Source of the DNA: Flaccisagitta enflata
Lineage: Eukaryota > Chaetognatha > Sagittoidea > Aphragmophora
Length of the DNA: 64,000 bases
Assembly (NCBI GenBank): GCA_965153355.1
Contig: OZ231127.1
Location: 84,630,001 to 84,694,000 of the forward strand
Direction of reading: 5' to 3'
Shown piece by piece: positions 37,204 to 48,688 of this stretch; within the stretch, counting starts at the first letter, position 1, and each line of letters starts with the position of its first letter. The notes below the pieces were generated by a model. The model had not been told where the DNA came from. It saw only the letters and a program-made list of their open reading frames with translations, and ran no database searches. Both the position numbers and the translations under genes were made by a program.

Positions 37204-37678
37204 TGTCACGGACACGCGGCTCTTCACCCTGTTGTGTCGGTCTGTCGGTCCATCCGTTGGTCCAAATCCCAGCCTGGAGGCTGAAATTGGGGTCTTGAGG
37301 CTGGGATTTGATCCTCAAGGCTGGGATTTCAAACTCGAGGCTGAGGTTGGAGCCTCAAGGCTGGGGTTGGAGCCTCCAGGCAGGGATTAGAGTCTTGAGG
37401 CAGGGATTTGAGCCTCGAGGCTGAGAATTGAGTTTTGAGGCTAGGAATTGAGCCTAGGGACTGGGATTTGAGCCTCAAGGCTGGGAATTGAGCCTCGAGG
37501 CTGTGATTTGAGCCTTGAGACTGGGATTTGAGCTTTGAGACTGGAATTTGAGCCTCTTGACTGGGATTTGAGCCTCTTGACTGGGATTTGGGTCTCGAGG
37601 GGGGGGGGACGGAGAAGAAAAAGAAGAAGGAGAAATTTCCCCTATGTGTGAAAGCATAGGTCATCGGCCCCTTCTTTT
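37204..37678. mobile_element. Fold-back-type minisatellite (G) joined to a palindrome-repeat end
   Basis: A reverse palindrome end (gtcacggacacgcggctc, GGTC tract) runs straight into 'gggatttgagcctcgaggct' units. The stretch ends with the fold-back arm (gaaatttcccctatgtgtga ... 'catcggccccttc'). This is a chimera of two families, possibly by template switching or recombination. Confidence 0.65.
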
Positions 37679-37762
37679 GAAGTGAATCGGATGTACAGAC
37701 ACAACCGCTATAATGGAACCAAAAGTAAAAGAAATCTTTTTTATCATCACTTCATTTTCACA

Positions 37763-38060
37763 TTTCACGTTTCACATTTCACATTTCACATTTCACATTT
37801 CACATTTCACATTTCACATTTCACATTTCACATTTCACATTTCACATTTCATATTTCATATTCTGTATTTTGTATTTTGTATTTTGTATTTTGTATTTTG
37901 TATTTTGTATTTTATATTTTGTATATTGTATTTTGTATTTTGTATTTTGTATTTCATATTTCATATTTCATATTTCATATTTCATATTTCATATTTCATA
38001 TTTCATATTTCATATTTCATATTTCATATTTCATAATTCGTATTTCATATCTAATTGTCA
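37763..38060 (+). repeat. Heptamer array in three successive variants
   Basis: ATTTCAC units, then ATTTTGT units, then ATTTCAT units, each homogenised. The HFTFHIS and FCILYFV frames are artefacts. Confidence 0.95.
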
Positions 38061-38090
38061 TATTTCATGTTTGATACATCATACTTCATA

Positions 38091-38174
<84 letters not shown>
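38091..38174 (+). repeat. (CT)n array
   Basis: A dinucleotide array adjoining the heptamer array. Confidence 0.95.
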
Positions 38175-38177
<3 letters not shown>

Positions 38178-38356
38178 CTTCTCTTCATCTGCCGAAAAGA
38201 AGTAATAAAAGCTCTTCTAGGATGGGCGTGTTTCTAGTAGAACTTACTGAATAAACACAATCATATTTCTAACTGGTTACTCAGTTGCTCGCTACATTCC
38301 TTGGCCTATCCATTGAATCACGAACTCTGGGCTGGAAATTTGGCCAGTTAAGGCCC

Positions 38357-38392
38357 ATTCCACTGATGCACGACCTCGTGCTTCAGTGGAAT
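38357..38392. repeat. Hairpin-forming inverted repeat
   Basis: ATTCCACTGATGCACGA pairs with TCGTGCTTCAGTGGAAT. A second hairpin of the same sequence family lies at 38926-38961. Confidence 0.7.
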
Positions 38393-38399
38393 TGGAATT

Positions 38400-38920
38400 C
38401 GTGCCACAGTGAATTGACTCTTGACATCTTTTCATACTGAAATTGGCCTCTTAATTACTGCAATAAAATGCGAAGTCACTGAGGTTTTTTTTCATTGGTT
38501 GCAAATATCTTAGTAGAATAAGGAATTTATTTGATTTGATTTGATTCAGAATTTTTTTTTCTTTTTTTTTATTCTAAATAATCATCTGTGAATATCTTTA
38601 TATTTTTTTTTTCAATTTTTTATAAAATCTCTTCATATACTTATTTTTCTCCCATAAATTTTTGTTTTTCTTTTGAAAGAAAAAAAAGTTTTCTTACAAG
38701 CCAGTTTTTTTTAAATGAATAAAACTAAGCAAATGTAAAAAAATGTTTCCTTTTGGATATTAAAATTCCTAAGGAGATATAGAGAGACATGGAAAGAAAG
38801 GAGGGGATTTCTTTATTCCTTCAAATAAGCGTTGAAAAAAAAATGACTATCTTTTCTACTGTGACAAAATAAGTTACTTCCAATTCCACTGAAGCTCGAA
38901 TTGCAGAAGGCACTAGTTAT
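38400..38920. other. AT-rich stretch between two related hairpins
   Basis: No coding frame or splice pair is seen. The paired hairpins suggest the ends of an old non-autonomous element, but no target duplication could be found. Confidence 0.35.
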
Positions 38921-38925
38921 TTCTC

Positions 38926-38961
38926 ATTCCACTGAAGCACTAGGGTGTGCTTCAGTGGAAA
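38926..38961. repeat. Hairpin-forming inverted repeat, second copy
   Basis: ATTCCACTGAAGCAC pairs with GTGCTTCAGTGGAAAT around a 4-5 base loop. Confidence 0.7.
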
Positions 38962-39119
38962 TAATTTTAACTTAAGCACGAATTTCGTGATTCAGAGGAT
39001 GCCCCCATTCCTTCACTAACTCTGCTTATTAACTCTTTTATGAACAGTTTCCTTGCTTTATTCAGTATTCATGGGTTTATTCCCTAAATAAATGTATGTT
39101 TTGGCTGTAAACGCAAAAA

Positions 39120-39330
39120 ACGGTAATCATCGTGAATGTTGTCATCACTGGGAACTCGCCCTGCCAAACCTAAAAGGTGTGTTCACATTGTGAATGTAAT
39201 CAACAGTAATCAATGTGATTGTGGTCGTCACTAGACACACCCCTTGAATGACTTGAAAGGTGTGTTCACGTTGTGCATGTAATCATCAGTAATCATCTCG
39301 ATTATTGTCGTCACTGGCAACACGTCTGTT
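39120..39330 (+). repeat. ~84-bp tandem repeat with GTGTGT ends
   Basis: About 2.5 units ('aaggtgtgttcac.ttgtg.atgtaatca', at 39175 and 39258). Each ends near GTCACTAGACACACC, inverted to its start. It might be a tandemly repeated tiny MITE. Confidence 0.6.
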
Positions 39331-39473
39331 CTTGTGGCTGGCGAAGAGAGAATTCCTCCTGATTGGTGCCATAAAGAAAAAGAATAACTCCTGAATTCGC
39401 AATGAGGCATAAACCACCCACCTACTTGTTCTTTTGTTGGATAAGAAACACAGACAGTAGAAATATAGAGACT

Positions 39474-39580
<107 letters not shown>

Positions 39581-39639
39581 ATGCATATACACTCATACAA
39601 ACACGATACTGACATTCAGACTGACAGCTGGACAGGATG

Positions 39640-39837
39640 ACAGACAGAGAGACAGACAGACAGACAGACAGACACACAGAAAGACACACAGACAGACAGA
39701 CACACACACAGACAGACAGACAGACAGACACACAGACAGACAGACAGACACACAGAAAGACAGGCAGATAGACAGATAGGCAGACACACAGACAGACCGA
39801 CGGGACCAAGTAAAGACAGACAGACAGACAGTCAAAG
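39640..39837 (+). repeat. (GACA)n array, imperfect
   Basis: A tetranucleotide tract with interspersed CACA. C/L/S/V frames are artefacts. Confidence 0.9.
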
Positions 39838-39849
39838 ACAGTAAAAGAT

Positions 39850-40160
39850 GCACTAGTTACTCATAGTTTCATGCCAGGCGATGATTTTGGGACTGGCCTT
39901 CAACCTTATCAAGACGTGATGCGACATTTTTTCGCTGATGAGGTAGACTATATCAAGATCTATCAAAAAGGAGGCACAGAGGGACAGTAATTTCGCACAT
40001 CTTTTATGGTTTGAAAGCGGAGACTGACAAAGTGACAAAATCCATGTCAATGTCCCAATGACTCTCAAGCTGTCACAATTAAATTCATCTCCAAGAAATA
40101 ATTCTATAGTGCGTATGTTAGTTCGCGAAGCGTGAGTGGGCTGATACGATAATGTTCCGA
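39850..40160. other. Unique stretch, weak exon-like frame
   Basis: After 'agtttcatgccag' a plus frame of 38 codons (contains HFFADEVDYIKIYQKGG) ends at a stop near 39982. A minus frame is also open, so this is not called. Confidence 0.3.
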
Positions 40161-40164
40161 CAAA

Positions 40165-40534
40165 GTTTCGTTTCCTTTCGTTTCGTTTTGTATCTCTTTT
40201 CTTTTCTTTTTTTTTTTTTTTTTTTTGTTTCGTTTCGTTTCGTTTAGCTTTTGTTTTGTTTCGTTTTGTTTCGTTTTGTTTCGTTTTGCTTTGTTTCGTT
40301 TTGTTTCCTTTTGTTTTGTTTTGTTTAATTTTGTTTCGTTTCTTTTTTCTTCTTTTTCCTTCTTTTTACGATAATTTTCCGACAAAGTTTCGTTTCGTTT
40401 CGTTTCGTTTCTTTTTTCTTCTTTTTTTTTCTTTTTTTGTTCTGTTATGTTTCCTTTCATTTCGTTACATTTTTTTCATTTCGTTTCGTTTTGTTTCATT
40501 TCATTTTGTTTCGTTTCATTTCGTTTCTTTTTTT

Positions 40535-40574
<40 letters not shown>

Positions 40575-40575
40575 T
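40165..40575 (+). repeat. (GTTTC/GTTTT)n pentamer array
   Basis: A pentanucleotide T-rich array with an internal duplication of 'cgataatgttccgacaaagt'-like flanks and a long poly-T near 40540. Confidence 0.9.
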
Positions 40576-40697
40576 TCGGTTATGTTTCGTTTCATTGTGT
40601 AGCCTTATTAATATAGCTGGGTTTGCTCAAATATCATATCAGTATCGCAATGACTGACTGACTGAATGACTGACTGAATGACTGAAATCTTAAATAA

Positions 40698-40704
40698 TCT
40701 CTCT

Positions 40705-40759
<55 letters not shown>
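40698..40759 (+). repeat. (CT)n array
   Basis: A dinucleotide array preceded by short GACT units. Confidence 0.95.
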
Positions 40760-40762
<3 letters not shown>

Positions 40763-40769
40763 CTGTGGT

Positions 40770-41409
<640 letters not shown>

Positions 41410-41637
41410 AGAGAGTCGATCTGGGGACTAACGAAAGCGACTAGGAAGGCTAAAAAAGGGAGAGAAAAAATCGATTTTGTCTCCTCGCCTAAATGGACCA
41501 GAGATGCCACTAAACAGCTGAGACAATTTCAGAGAAGGAAAGAGGCAGAGACAGACAGACTGACAGATAGATGGTCAGATAGACCGACAATCACGCATAC
41601 ATTCTGAATGACAGTCAGACTTACAGACAGACAGGGT

Positions 41638-41638
<1 letters not shown>

Positions 41639-41731
<93 letters not shown>

Positions 41732-41808
41732 AACAAACAAACAAACAAACAAACAAACAAACAAACAAACAAACAAACAAGCAAACAAACAAACAAACAA
41801 ACAAACAA
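41639..41808 (+). repeat. (AC)n then (AAAC)n
   Basis: A compound array. HT, NKQT and VCLF frames are artefacts. Confidence 0.95.
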
Positions 41809-42255
41809 AAAACACCCTCCCCCACACACACACACACCCAAACACACACATACACACACACACACACTTAAACATACACACTTAAACCGAGAAATGGGAA
41901 AAGAAACTAGTGTTCCCAGTGGGATGATGAAAAAAAGATAACGATGGCATTTGGTGTAGATGGCAGTTGGGACACATTTCAAAGTTGTTGACTGTTGTTG
42001 ACTTGTTGTTGATTTTGACAGTGAAAAAGGCATCGCAGATCGATGGAATCAGAAACTTGTTAGTTGTCCGTGCTGTCAGTCCGTTTGTCGGTCGACTTGG
42101 CAACCGTTTTTTAGTTGCGGACACACGACTCTACACCTTGCCGTGTCGGTCCATCAGTCCGTTCCCCTCGTAATCTTTTGAATTTTCAAACGATTTTTGC
42201 ACTCGTTCTTACCAATTCCGCTATGATCGACGCCGTATCTCAGCTTTTTGTTTTT

Positions 42256-42442
42256 TGAAACATGCACGCGACTTTACACCACTTTTGTCTCCGTCGGTCG
42301 GTCGGTCTGCTGGTCGGTCGGTCAGATTTTACTTTTTTTGATTTATTTCTGACCTCACTGCTCCTGCCCAAATGGCCTAGTGACCTCAAATATGGCCCCT
42401 GCCCACCCGCACGCGACTTTGGTAGCCGTGTATCCGGCCTTG
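42256..42442 (-). mobile_element. Palindrome-ended dispersed repeat
   Basis: It begins 'catgcacgcgact' (reduced palindrome), followed by a GGTC tract. Then come 'cccacccgcacgcgac' and the end 'gtgtatccggccttg'. A second fragmentary 3' end lies just upstream (42113-42170). Confidence 0.75.
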
Positions 42443-42444
42443 TT

Positions 42445-42980
42445 TTCTTTATGGCTAGTTTCAGAAATCGATCAGGCTTCTGAAAGTTGAACAATTACCA
42501 TGCAGCACTTAACGAGCTATGGATGATAATCACTTTCGCGTTAAAATGACCACTGGAGTCTTTCGGAAGTGGAAGGTATATCTTAAAACAGATGGCGAAC
42601 AAAGGAGATGATTATCTCAGTTTTTCTTAAATCAGTCAATTATGTGTTGATTCGTCTAGTTACCCTTATTGATTTTGTCATGTTGGTCTGGGTTAAATAG
42701 AATTCATAAATCTTGAAATCTTGAATCATTCCGGCCGTTGGCGCTGTCAGTGAAATTTACACCGAACCCAATTCAACCATCCTTAGAGCGTTTTTCAAGC
42801 ACATGGTCTTGATTGTCATTACGGAGCTCAGCGATGTTGAAAGTCTTGACAGCGGAAAATTGCCGAGTGTTGTTTACTAGTAAACAATTTCATTATAGAC
42901 GAAGATTTCCCGTTTTTTAGCGAGACCACAACTTTTCAACCATTCTTAACACTTTATTAAACACATTGAACCCTTTGTAG
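42445..42980. other. Unique stretch, nothing called
   Basis: One good donor-like site (AAGTGGAAG/gtatat, about 42575) follows a short frame starting MDDNHFRVKM. No acceptor or partner exon could be fixed. Confidence 0.35.
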
Positions 42981-43055
42981 TCGCAAAAGCGTTAGATGGT
43001 CTGCGGTACCCGTGCCCTGCTTAAGTAGGTTGTGGTTGAAGTTGAAGGGGGAGCA

Positions 43056-43495
43056 GGGCAGCCGCCCCAAAGGGGTCAATGACCTACGTTTTCACACATA
43101 TGGGGAATTTTCTCCTCCTCCTCCTCCTCCTCCTCCTTCTCCTCCGCACCTCCCCTCCCCCCAGCCTCCAGGCCCATATCTCGGACTGAAGGCCCATATC
43201 CCAGCCTCAAGGCCCAAATCCCAGTCTTGAGGCCCAAATCCCTAGAGAGTGGAATCTGGGCCTTGGGATTGGGATTTGGGCCTTGAGGGTGGGATTTAGG
43301 CCTCAAGACTGGAATTTGGGCCTCGAGGCTGGGATATGGGCCTCCAGGCTGAGAAATGGGCCTGGAGGCTGGGAGGAGGGGGGTTACGGAGAAGAAGAAG
43401 GAGGAGGAGGAGGAGGAGGAGGAGGAGGAGAAAGAGGAGAGAATTCCCCATATGCGTGAAAGCATAGGTCATCGACCCCTTCGGGGCCGCTGCCC
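43056..43495. mobile_element. Fold-back element E with mirror-image minisatellite
   Basis: The left arm starts GGGCAGCCGCCCCAAAGGGG and the right arm ends CCTTCGGGGCCGCTGCCC. The arms pair over ~90 bp, including 'cacatatggggaatt' and a CTC/GAG tract. The core runs as 'aggcccaaatcccagtcttg' units and then reverses near 43245 to 'gggatttgggccttgag' units. A conserved hairpin (TGCCCTGCT ... AGCAGGGCA) precedes the left arm, and a palindrome-repeat 3' end follows at 43511-43602. Confidence 0.8.
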
Positions 43496-43868
43496 AAAAG
43501 TGTCAAAAAAGTGAAGTTTGACCGCAGACAATCCGACGGACGAAAAGACGAGCGGACAGACAGACTGACCGGCAAAGTGGGGTGTAGAGTCACGTAGCGC
43601 GGAACAAGAAAGACATTTGGCGACCAAAGAACAAGAGTTTAAGGATGACGATTACAATTTACGTCGAAATCTTGCGAGTTTCGCACATAGGAGCAATCTG
43701 AGCCAAAATCTATTTTTCTTTTAAAAAAGGAAAGACATTTTTTTTTTCATTTGACGAAAACCGACAAAAGATCCACACACACAAAAAAAGGGTTACCTAC
43801 GCACAATTCGTCATCGTTTCTACGCGATTAGGCGGAGGCAATATGAATGCGAAAATAGGACGTGCTGC

Positions 43869-43910
43869 TGACAGACAGACAGACAGCCAGACAGACAAAC
43901 AGACAGGTGA

Positions 43911-43955
<45 letters not shown>

Positions 43956-43990
43956 TAGACAGATAGACAGACAGAAATACAGACAGGTGA

Positions 43991-44050
<60 letters not shown>
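43869..44050 (+). repeat. (GACA)n array
   Basis: A tetranucleotide array. CLSV and TDRQ frames are artefacts. Confidence 0.95.
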
Positions 44051-44051
<1 letters not shown>

Positions 44052-44157
44052 TTAACGCATGCACGAAAATATGTATAGACACTGTTTTGACTGTTGACAC
44101 TGTAGAAATTCCATCTGGATCTTTCCATCCCAGATAGCACGATCGACCATCACGTCC

Positions 44158-44285
44158 GAGCTTGGCCGAAGTCCACTGCACTGAGTTTGGCCGAGGTCCA
44201 CTGCACTGAGTTTGGCCGAAGTCCACTGCACTGAGTTTGGCCGAGGTCCACTGCACTGAGTTTGGCCGTGGTTCACTGAACTGAG
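44158..44285 (+). repeat. 25-bp minisatellite, 5 units
   Basis: The unit is 'cactgcactgagtttggccg' plus 'a(a/g)gtc', with period 25 from 44164, 44189 and 44214. Alternating A/G at one site suggests a 50-bp higher-order unit. Confidence 0.9.
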
Positions 44286-44289
44286 CCAA

Positions 44290-44610
44290 TTTCAACTAGA
44301 CAGATTTGTTTGTTGTTTTTCTTCTTTTTTAAAAGGATTCCTCATTGATAACCGTATAAGGACATTGTCTGAGAGACAAAGGCAACAATCCATCCACAAC
44401 CGTCTACCTGGAAGACCGATCAATCATTCAAGAATACAAGGTTTTGTAAAAGCCCTTTAAATCACCATAATACTCCATGGTGACCATGTGGACTAACATC
44501 TTATGTTGTGCACTGTACTTAAGAGTCAAAAGTCGTTAGTATCTACAGTGTGTATAGTGTCATTAAAAATGACAATCGACAAAACGCGGCGGCGGACCTG
44601 ACTACGTAGC
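44290..44610. other. Unique stretch with a weak exon candidate
   Basis: The acceptor 'tttcttcttttttaaaag' opens a 105-bp frame (44336-44440) with phase 1 at both ends, containing IRTLSERQRQQSIHNRLPGR. The donor is ACAAG/gttttg. No partner is fixed, so it is left as a candidate only. Confidence 0.3.
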
Positions 44611-44614
44611 GTCA

Positions 44615-45110
44615 AGCGTCAACGATTCATCAGTAGGTCTCCATCTGTAGAACCGTAGCGACGATGCTTTGAAAGACTTACCTCTATAGCAACGATTCAT
44701 CTGTAGACGCCCATTAAAAGCGAAGATTCATCTGTAGATCTCCATCCATAGAACCGTAGCAATGATTCATCTTTAGACATCCATCCACAGAACCGTAGCA
44801 ATGATTCATCTGTCGATCTCCATCCGTAAAACCGTAGCAACGTAGACTTCTATAGCAAAGATTCTTATTAGAAGTCCATTTGAAGTAAAGATTCATCTGT
44901 AGACTTACATCTACAGCAACAATTTATCTGTATACCTCCATCCGCAGGACTTTAGCAAATTGCTATTACTATTAGCAATGATTCACCTGTATCCTGTAAA
45001 CGTCCATTTATAGCAAGAATCATCTGTAGACGTCTATTTATAGCTAGAATCATCTGAAGACGTCCATATATAGCAAGAATCATCTGTAGACTTCCATTTC
45101 TTGGTGATAG
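44615..45110 (+). repeat. Degenerate minisatellite 'catctgtagacgtccat'
   Basis: Imperfect tandem units of about 30-55 bp built on 'gcaa.gattcatctgtaga' and 'tccatccatagaaccgtag'. Confidence 0.8.
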
Positions 45111-45526
45111 TCTTCGGAGTCGTATTCCAAGGTTGGCCTTCGGCTTTTCCTTCGCTTGTCCCTAGAACAACAAATTATGAGAATTTTTGTCATTTTTGAC
45201 ATTTTTATCGACTTGCTCTCTCTTTTCTTTCTCCTTTTTTTTTTCCTCATGGACACGCTAAGTTCGCGCTTTTTCTTGAAAGGAAAGATGTCATGTCATG
45301 TTATGTCATGTCATGTTCAATGTGCAAAATCAGTGACTTTAACGTCTCATTAATACTCTCGTGGCAATTACAGCTACACTCTTCTTTATGATTTTGTTAG
45401 GTTTAGCTAAAAAGACAAGGTAGCTGAAAGATAAAGAAACAGGTCGCCCAAGGGCAATATGTGCAATATGTCAGCGATACCCGTTGCCCTGCTTTGCATG
45501 ATTGTGAATTTGTGTGAGGGGAAGCA

Positions 45527-46093
45527 GGGCAGCGGCCCCGAAGGGGACAAAGTCCTGTAGAACACAGGGGGACTTTCGTTCGTCCTGCCTGACAACATTG
45601 ATGAGATGCTATAGTGCACTGATTGAAGGCCTTCAAGAGTCTGAAGGCTTTCTTAAGGCTTAAATAGCCATCAGGTCTGATTTGAAGCCTGACAGCGCTA
45701 CTTTGAGGCCTGTGAGCCCTAATTTGAGGCCTGAGAGGGCTAATTTGAGGCCTGAGAGGGCTAATTTGAGGCCTGAGAGGCCAGGTTTGAGGTATTACAG
45801 GCCAGATTTGAGACGTGACAGGCCAGATTTGAGACCTGAGAGACCAGATTTGAGGCCTGAGGGGCCTGATTTGAGGCCTGAGGGGCCTGATTTGAGGCCT
45901 GAGAGGCTGGATTTGAGGCCTGAGAGACCAGATTTGAGGCCTGAGAGGCCAGATTTGAGACCTGAGAGGCTGGATTAGGGGTCTGAAGGGCCTGATGGGG
46001 GGGGACGAACGGACAAACGAATGGACGGAGGGACGAACGAACGAAAGTCCCCCTGTGTTCTACAGGACTTTGTCCCCTTCGGGGCCGCTGCCC
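45527..46093. mobile_element. Fold-back element D with near-perfect ~59-bp arms
   Basis: The arms 45527-45585 and 46031-46093 start GGGCAGCGGCCCCGAAGGGG and are identical apart from a 4-bp length change. The core is a one-way 21-bp minisatellite (ggcctgagaggccagatttga). A 10-bp-stem hairpin (TGCCCTGCTT/AAGCAGGGCA) precedes the left arm at 45485-45532. Frames across the core (NLRPERA repeats) are artefacts. Confidence 0.85.
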
Positions 46094-46193
46094 AAAAGGA
46101 AAGATCTCCAGGCACACGCTGTGTGGACTGTCTGGGAAAGAGGAGGTAGGAAGTTATCTTTCCTTCAACGTAACGAAAATCCACCAACAACTA

Positions 46194-46596
46194 CAGACAG
46201 GACCCTTATAAGAACTGAGGAGGGACCCAAAGTTTAGCAGCCCCCCCCTACAGCTTACATAGCTCAAGCAATTTTCTTACTTCCAGTGGCGGTTGACAGC
46301 TCAGGTAAATACAATTGGCGCCACCGCGGCAATTTTAGAATTTCCACCTAGACCACCCCTAAATTAAATTCAATAACCCAAATTTGCCCAAATGAAATTG
46401 AACCATTTTTTTCATCTATTTTGGAAATTTGAGGATGTTCTAGGTGGAAATTCAAAAATCGCCACGGTGGCGCCAATTGTATCCACATGGGGTGTCAACC
46501 GCCACTGGAGGTAAGAAAATTACTTGAGCCATGTAAGCTGTAGGGGGGGCTGCTAAACTTTGGGTCCCTCCTCAGTTCTTATTAGGGTCCTGTCTG
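46194..46596. mobile_element. 403-bp MITE with ~165-bp TIRs and TA target duplication
   Basis: The end CAGACAGGACCC is inverted at the right with one mismatch in the first 50 bp. TA flanks lie at 46192-46193 and 46597-46598. The inner blocks 'ggcgccaccg' and 'gaatttccacctag' pair as well. It resembles 54741-55107 in its inner GGCGCCAC and 'cgattttgaaatttcca' blocks. Confidence 0.9.
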
Positions 46597-46599
46597 TAT

Positions 46600-47460
46600 A
46601 TTCATAACTGAAATAAAATTTGCGTCCTTTCAGGTTATTTTATTTGTGTTTCTTTTTCTTTCTTTTTTTTTCTGGCAATAAAAGAAATCCGCCTGTAATG
46701 AATTGAATTTGTTAGCTATTCATTTCCTTTATTGCGGGGTTCAACTCATAAGGAAAAAAAAAGAGTAACAGACTGAGACACAGACACGGACTAAAATAGA
46801 AAGACAGAGAAAAAAAATAAAGGAAAAAAAATATAAGAACGATGGCACTTTTTCGATTTTTTCCGCCACCTCACGTCCTCCTCCTCCTCCCCCTCCTCCT
46901 CCTCCTCCTCACGTCCTCGGCTATTCTCAGTCATCACTTTGAGTGATTCATCAATTCTACTGTCTTGTTATTCTCTCCTCCCATCTGTCTTTCTTTTTGA
47001 TATTCCGTCTTTTTGTCTGTTTATCTTCGTGTCATTTTCTACTCTTGTCTCTCCGTTTTGTCATTTTCTCCTCTTGCATTTCTGTCTTTTTGTCATTTTC
47101 TCCTCTCGCCTTTCTGTTTTTTCTGTAATTTTCTCCTCTTGTCTTTCTGTCTTCTTGTCATTTTCTCCTCTTGTCTTTCTATCCTCTTGTCATTCTCTCT
47201 TTCCTTTCTGTCTTCTTGTCATTCTACCTTCCTGTCTTCCTGTCTTCGTGTCATTCTCTCGTTTTTCTATCGTCGTAAGTCTTTGTGTCTTCCTGTCTCT
47301 CTGTACTCTTGTCATAATCTCCTCTTTTCTTGTCATCCTGTCTGTCGCTGTATCTTTCTGTTCTGTCTCTCTCTTTCTCTCTCTGTATCCTAACCCTACT
47401 AGAACCCCTTAGGCCCTCACATTCTTCCGTTTATCCTATCATTCCTCTATCATCATTCCA
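46600..47460. other. T/C-rich stretch, no gene
   Basis: It includes a long 'cattttctcctcttgtcttt' type imperfect repeat (47030-47370) that gives long hydrophobic frames. No supported gene is present. Confidence 0.5.
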
Positions 47461-47465
47461 TTTTT

Positions 47466-47696
47466 AGTCACTGGCTAAGCGACTCTATAAGAGGCTGTGT
47501 CCGTAGGAAGGTCTGTCCGTCTGTAACGCGAAATTTTGGATCAGGCGAAATCGACCGAAATGGTTATTTCTGAGCACTACTGCTCCTGCCCAGCCACATC
47601 ACAGCCCCCGCCTGGCCCCAAACTGCCAACGCCCACCCACATTATTGCCCCTGCCCATCCGCCAGTGACTGCTTATTAGCCGTGTATCCGGCCTTG
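47466..47696 (-). mobile_element. Palindrome-ended dispersed repeat, diverged
   Basis: Palindrome AGTCACTGGCTAAGCGACT (imperfect), GTCCGTCTGT tract, several 'gcccctgcccatccgccag' blocks, and end 'gtgtatccggccttg'. Confidence 0.65.
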
Positions 47697-47737
47697 TTTC
47701 TGTAAACACCAAATACGATGGCAGATGTTGTTTTTGC

Positions 47738-48147
47738 TATTTTTGCTGATTTTGATGTTTTTGATGTTTTTGATGTTTTTGATGTTTTTGATGTTTTTGA
47801 TGTTTTTGCTGATTTTGCTGATTTTGATGTTTTTGATGTTTTTGATGTTTTTGATGTTTTTGATGTTTTTGATGTTTTTGATGTTTTTGATGATTTTGAT
47901 GTTTTTGATGTTTTTGATGTTTTTGATGTTTTTGATGTTTTTGCTGATTTTGATGTTTTTGATGTTTTTGATGTTTTTGATGTTTTTGATGTTTTTGATG
48001 TTTTTGATGTTTTTGATGTTTTTGATGTTTTTGATGTTTTTGATGTTTTTGATGTTTTTGATGTTTTTGATGTTTTTGATGTTTTTGATGTTTTTGATGT
48101 TTTTGATGTTTTTGTTGCTTTTGTTGCTTTTGTTGCTTTTGTTGCTT

Positions 48148-48239
<92 letters not shown>

Positions 48240-48298
48240 ATTGTTGTTGTGGTTGTTGTTGTTGTTGTTGTTATTGTTGTTGTTGTGGTTGTTGTTGC
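47738..48298 (+). repeat. 9-bp minisatellite (TTTTTGATG)n grading into (TTTTGTTGC)n and (GTT)n
   Basis: The 9-bp unit repeats to ~48110, then four TTTTGTTGC units, then a GTT array with ATT and GGT interruptions. DVF and MFL frames stay open because 9 and 3 are multiples of three; this is not evidence of coding. Confidence 0.95.
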
Positions 48299-48492
48299 GA
48301 CCGGATGTATGACAACTGATGTCGGTCTCGCTTACACATCATCGCGTTTTTTTGACACCCTTTTTTCGCACACAAAATCTGCATGCACAGTGCGCAGACC
48401 GGAGTAACCAAAAAAGCTAAAACACCCCAGTGCACCCTGATTTAACAAATCCCTTTTAAAGTCTTTTTTTCAAAAAAGCCACTGTACAAATT

Positions 48493-48670
48493 CAGTTACA
48501 CCCCGCTACAACGGACCTGCTTCTAACGAAATTCCGCCTATAGCAGATTCCTATTCTTGGCTCTTTTCAATCTGGTTTCTTTTATTTCCTACATTGGCTA
48601 TAACAAAACTCCGCCTATAACAGATGAAATTTATTGGTCCCCTGAAATCCGTTAAAGCGGTGTTTATCTG
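48493..48670. mobile_element. pogo/Tigger-like MITE, ~178 bp
   Basis: The left end CAGTTACACCCCGCTACAAC and the inverted right end CAGATAAACACCGCTTTAAC align at most positions. An internal 'attccgcctatagcagat' block pairs with 'actccgcctataacagat'. TA follows on the right; the left target base is lost. Confidence 0.6.
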
Positions 48671-48688
48671 TATCAATCGATTCTGTCA

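Noticed and set aside
45682-45978. 98-residue NLRPERA-repeat protein
   Set aside because: It is the translation of the fold-back minisatellite core.
47718-48407. 229-codon DVF-repeat frame
   Set aside because: It follows from a 9-bp repeat joined to a GTT array; a parallel MFL frame is equally open.
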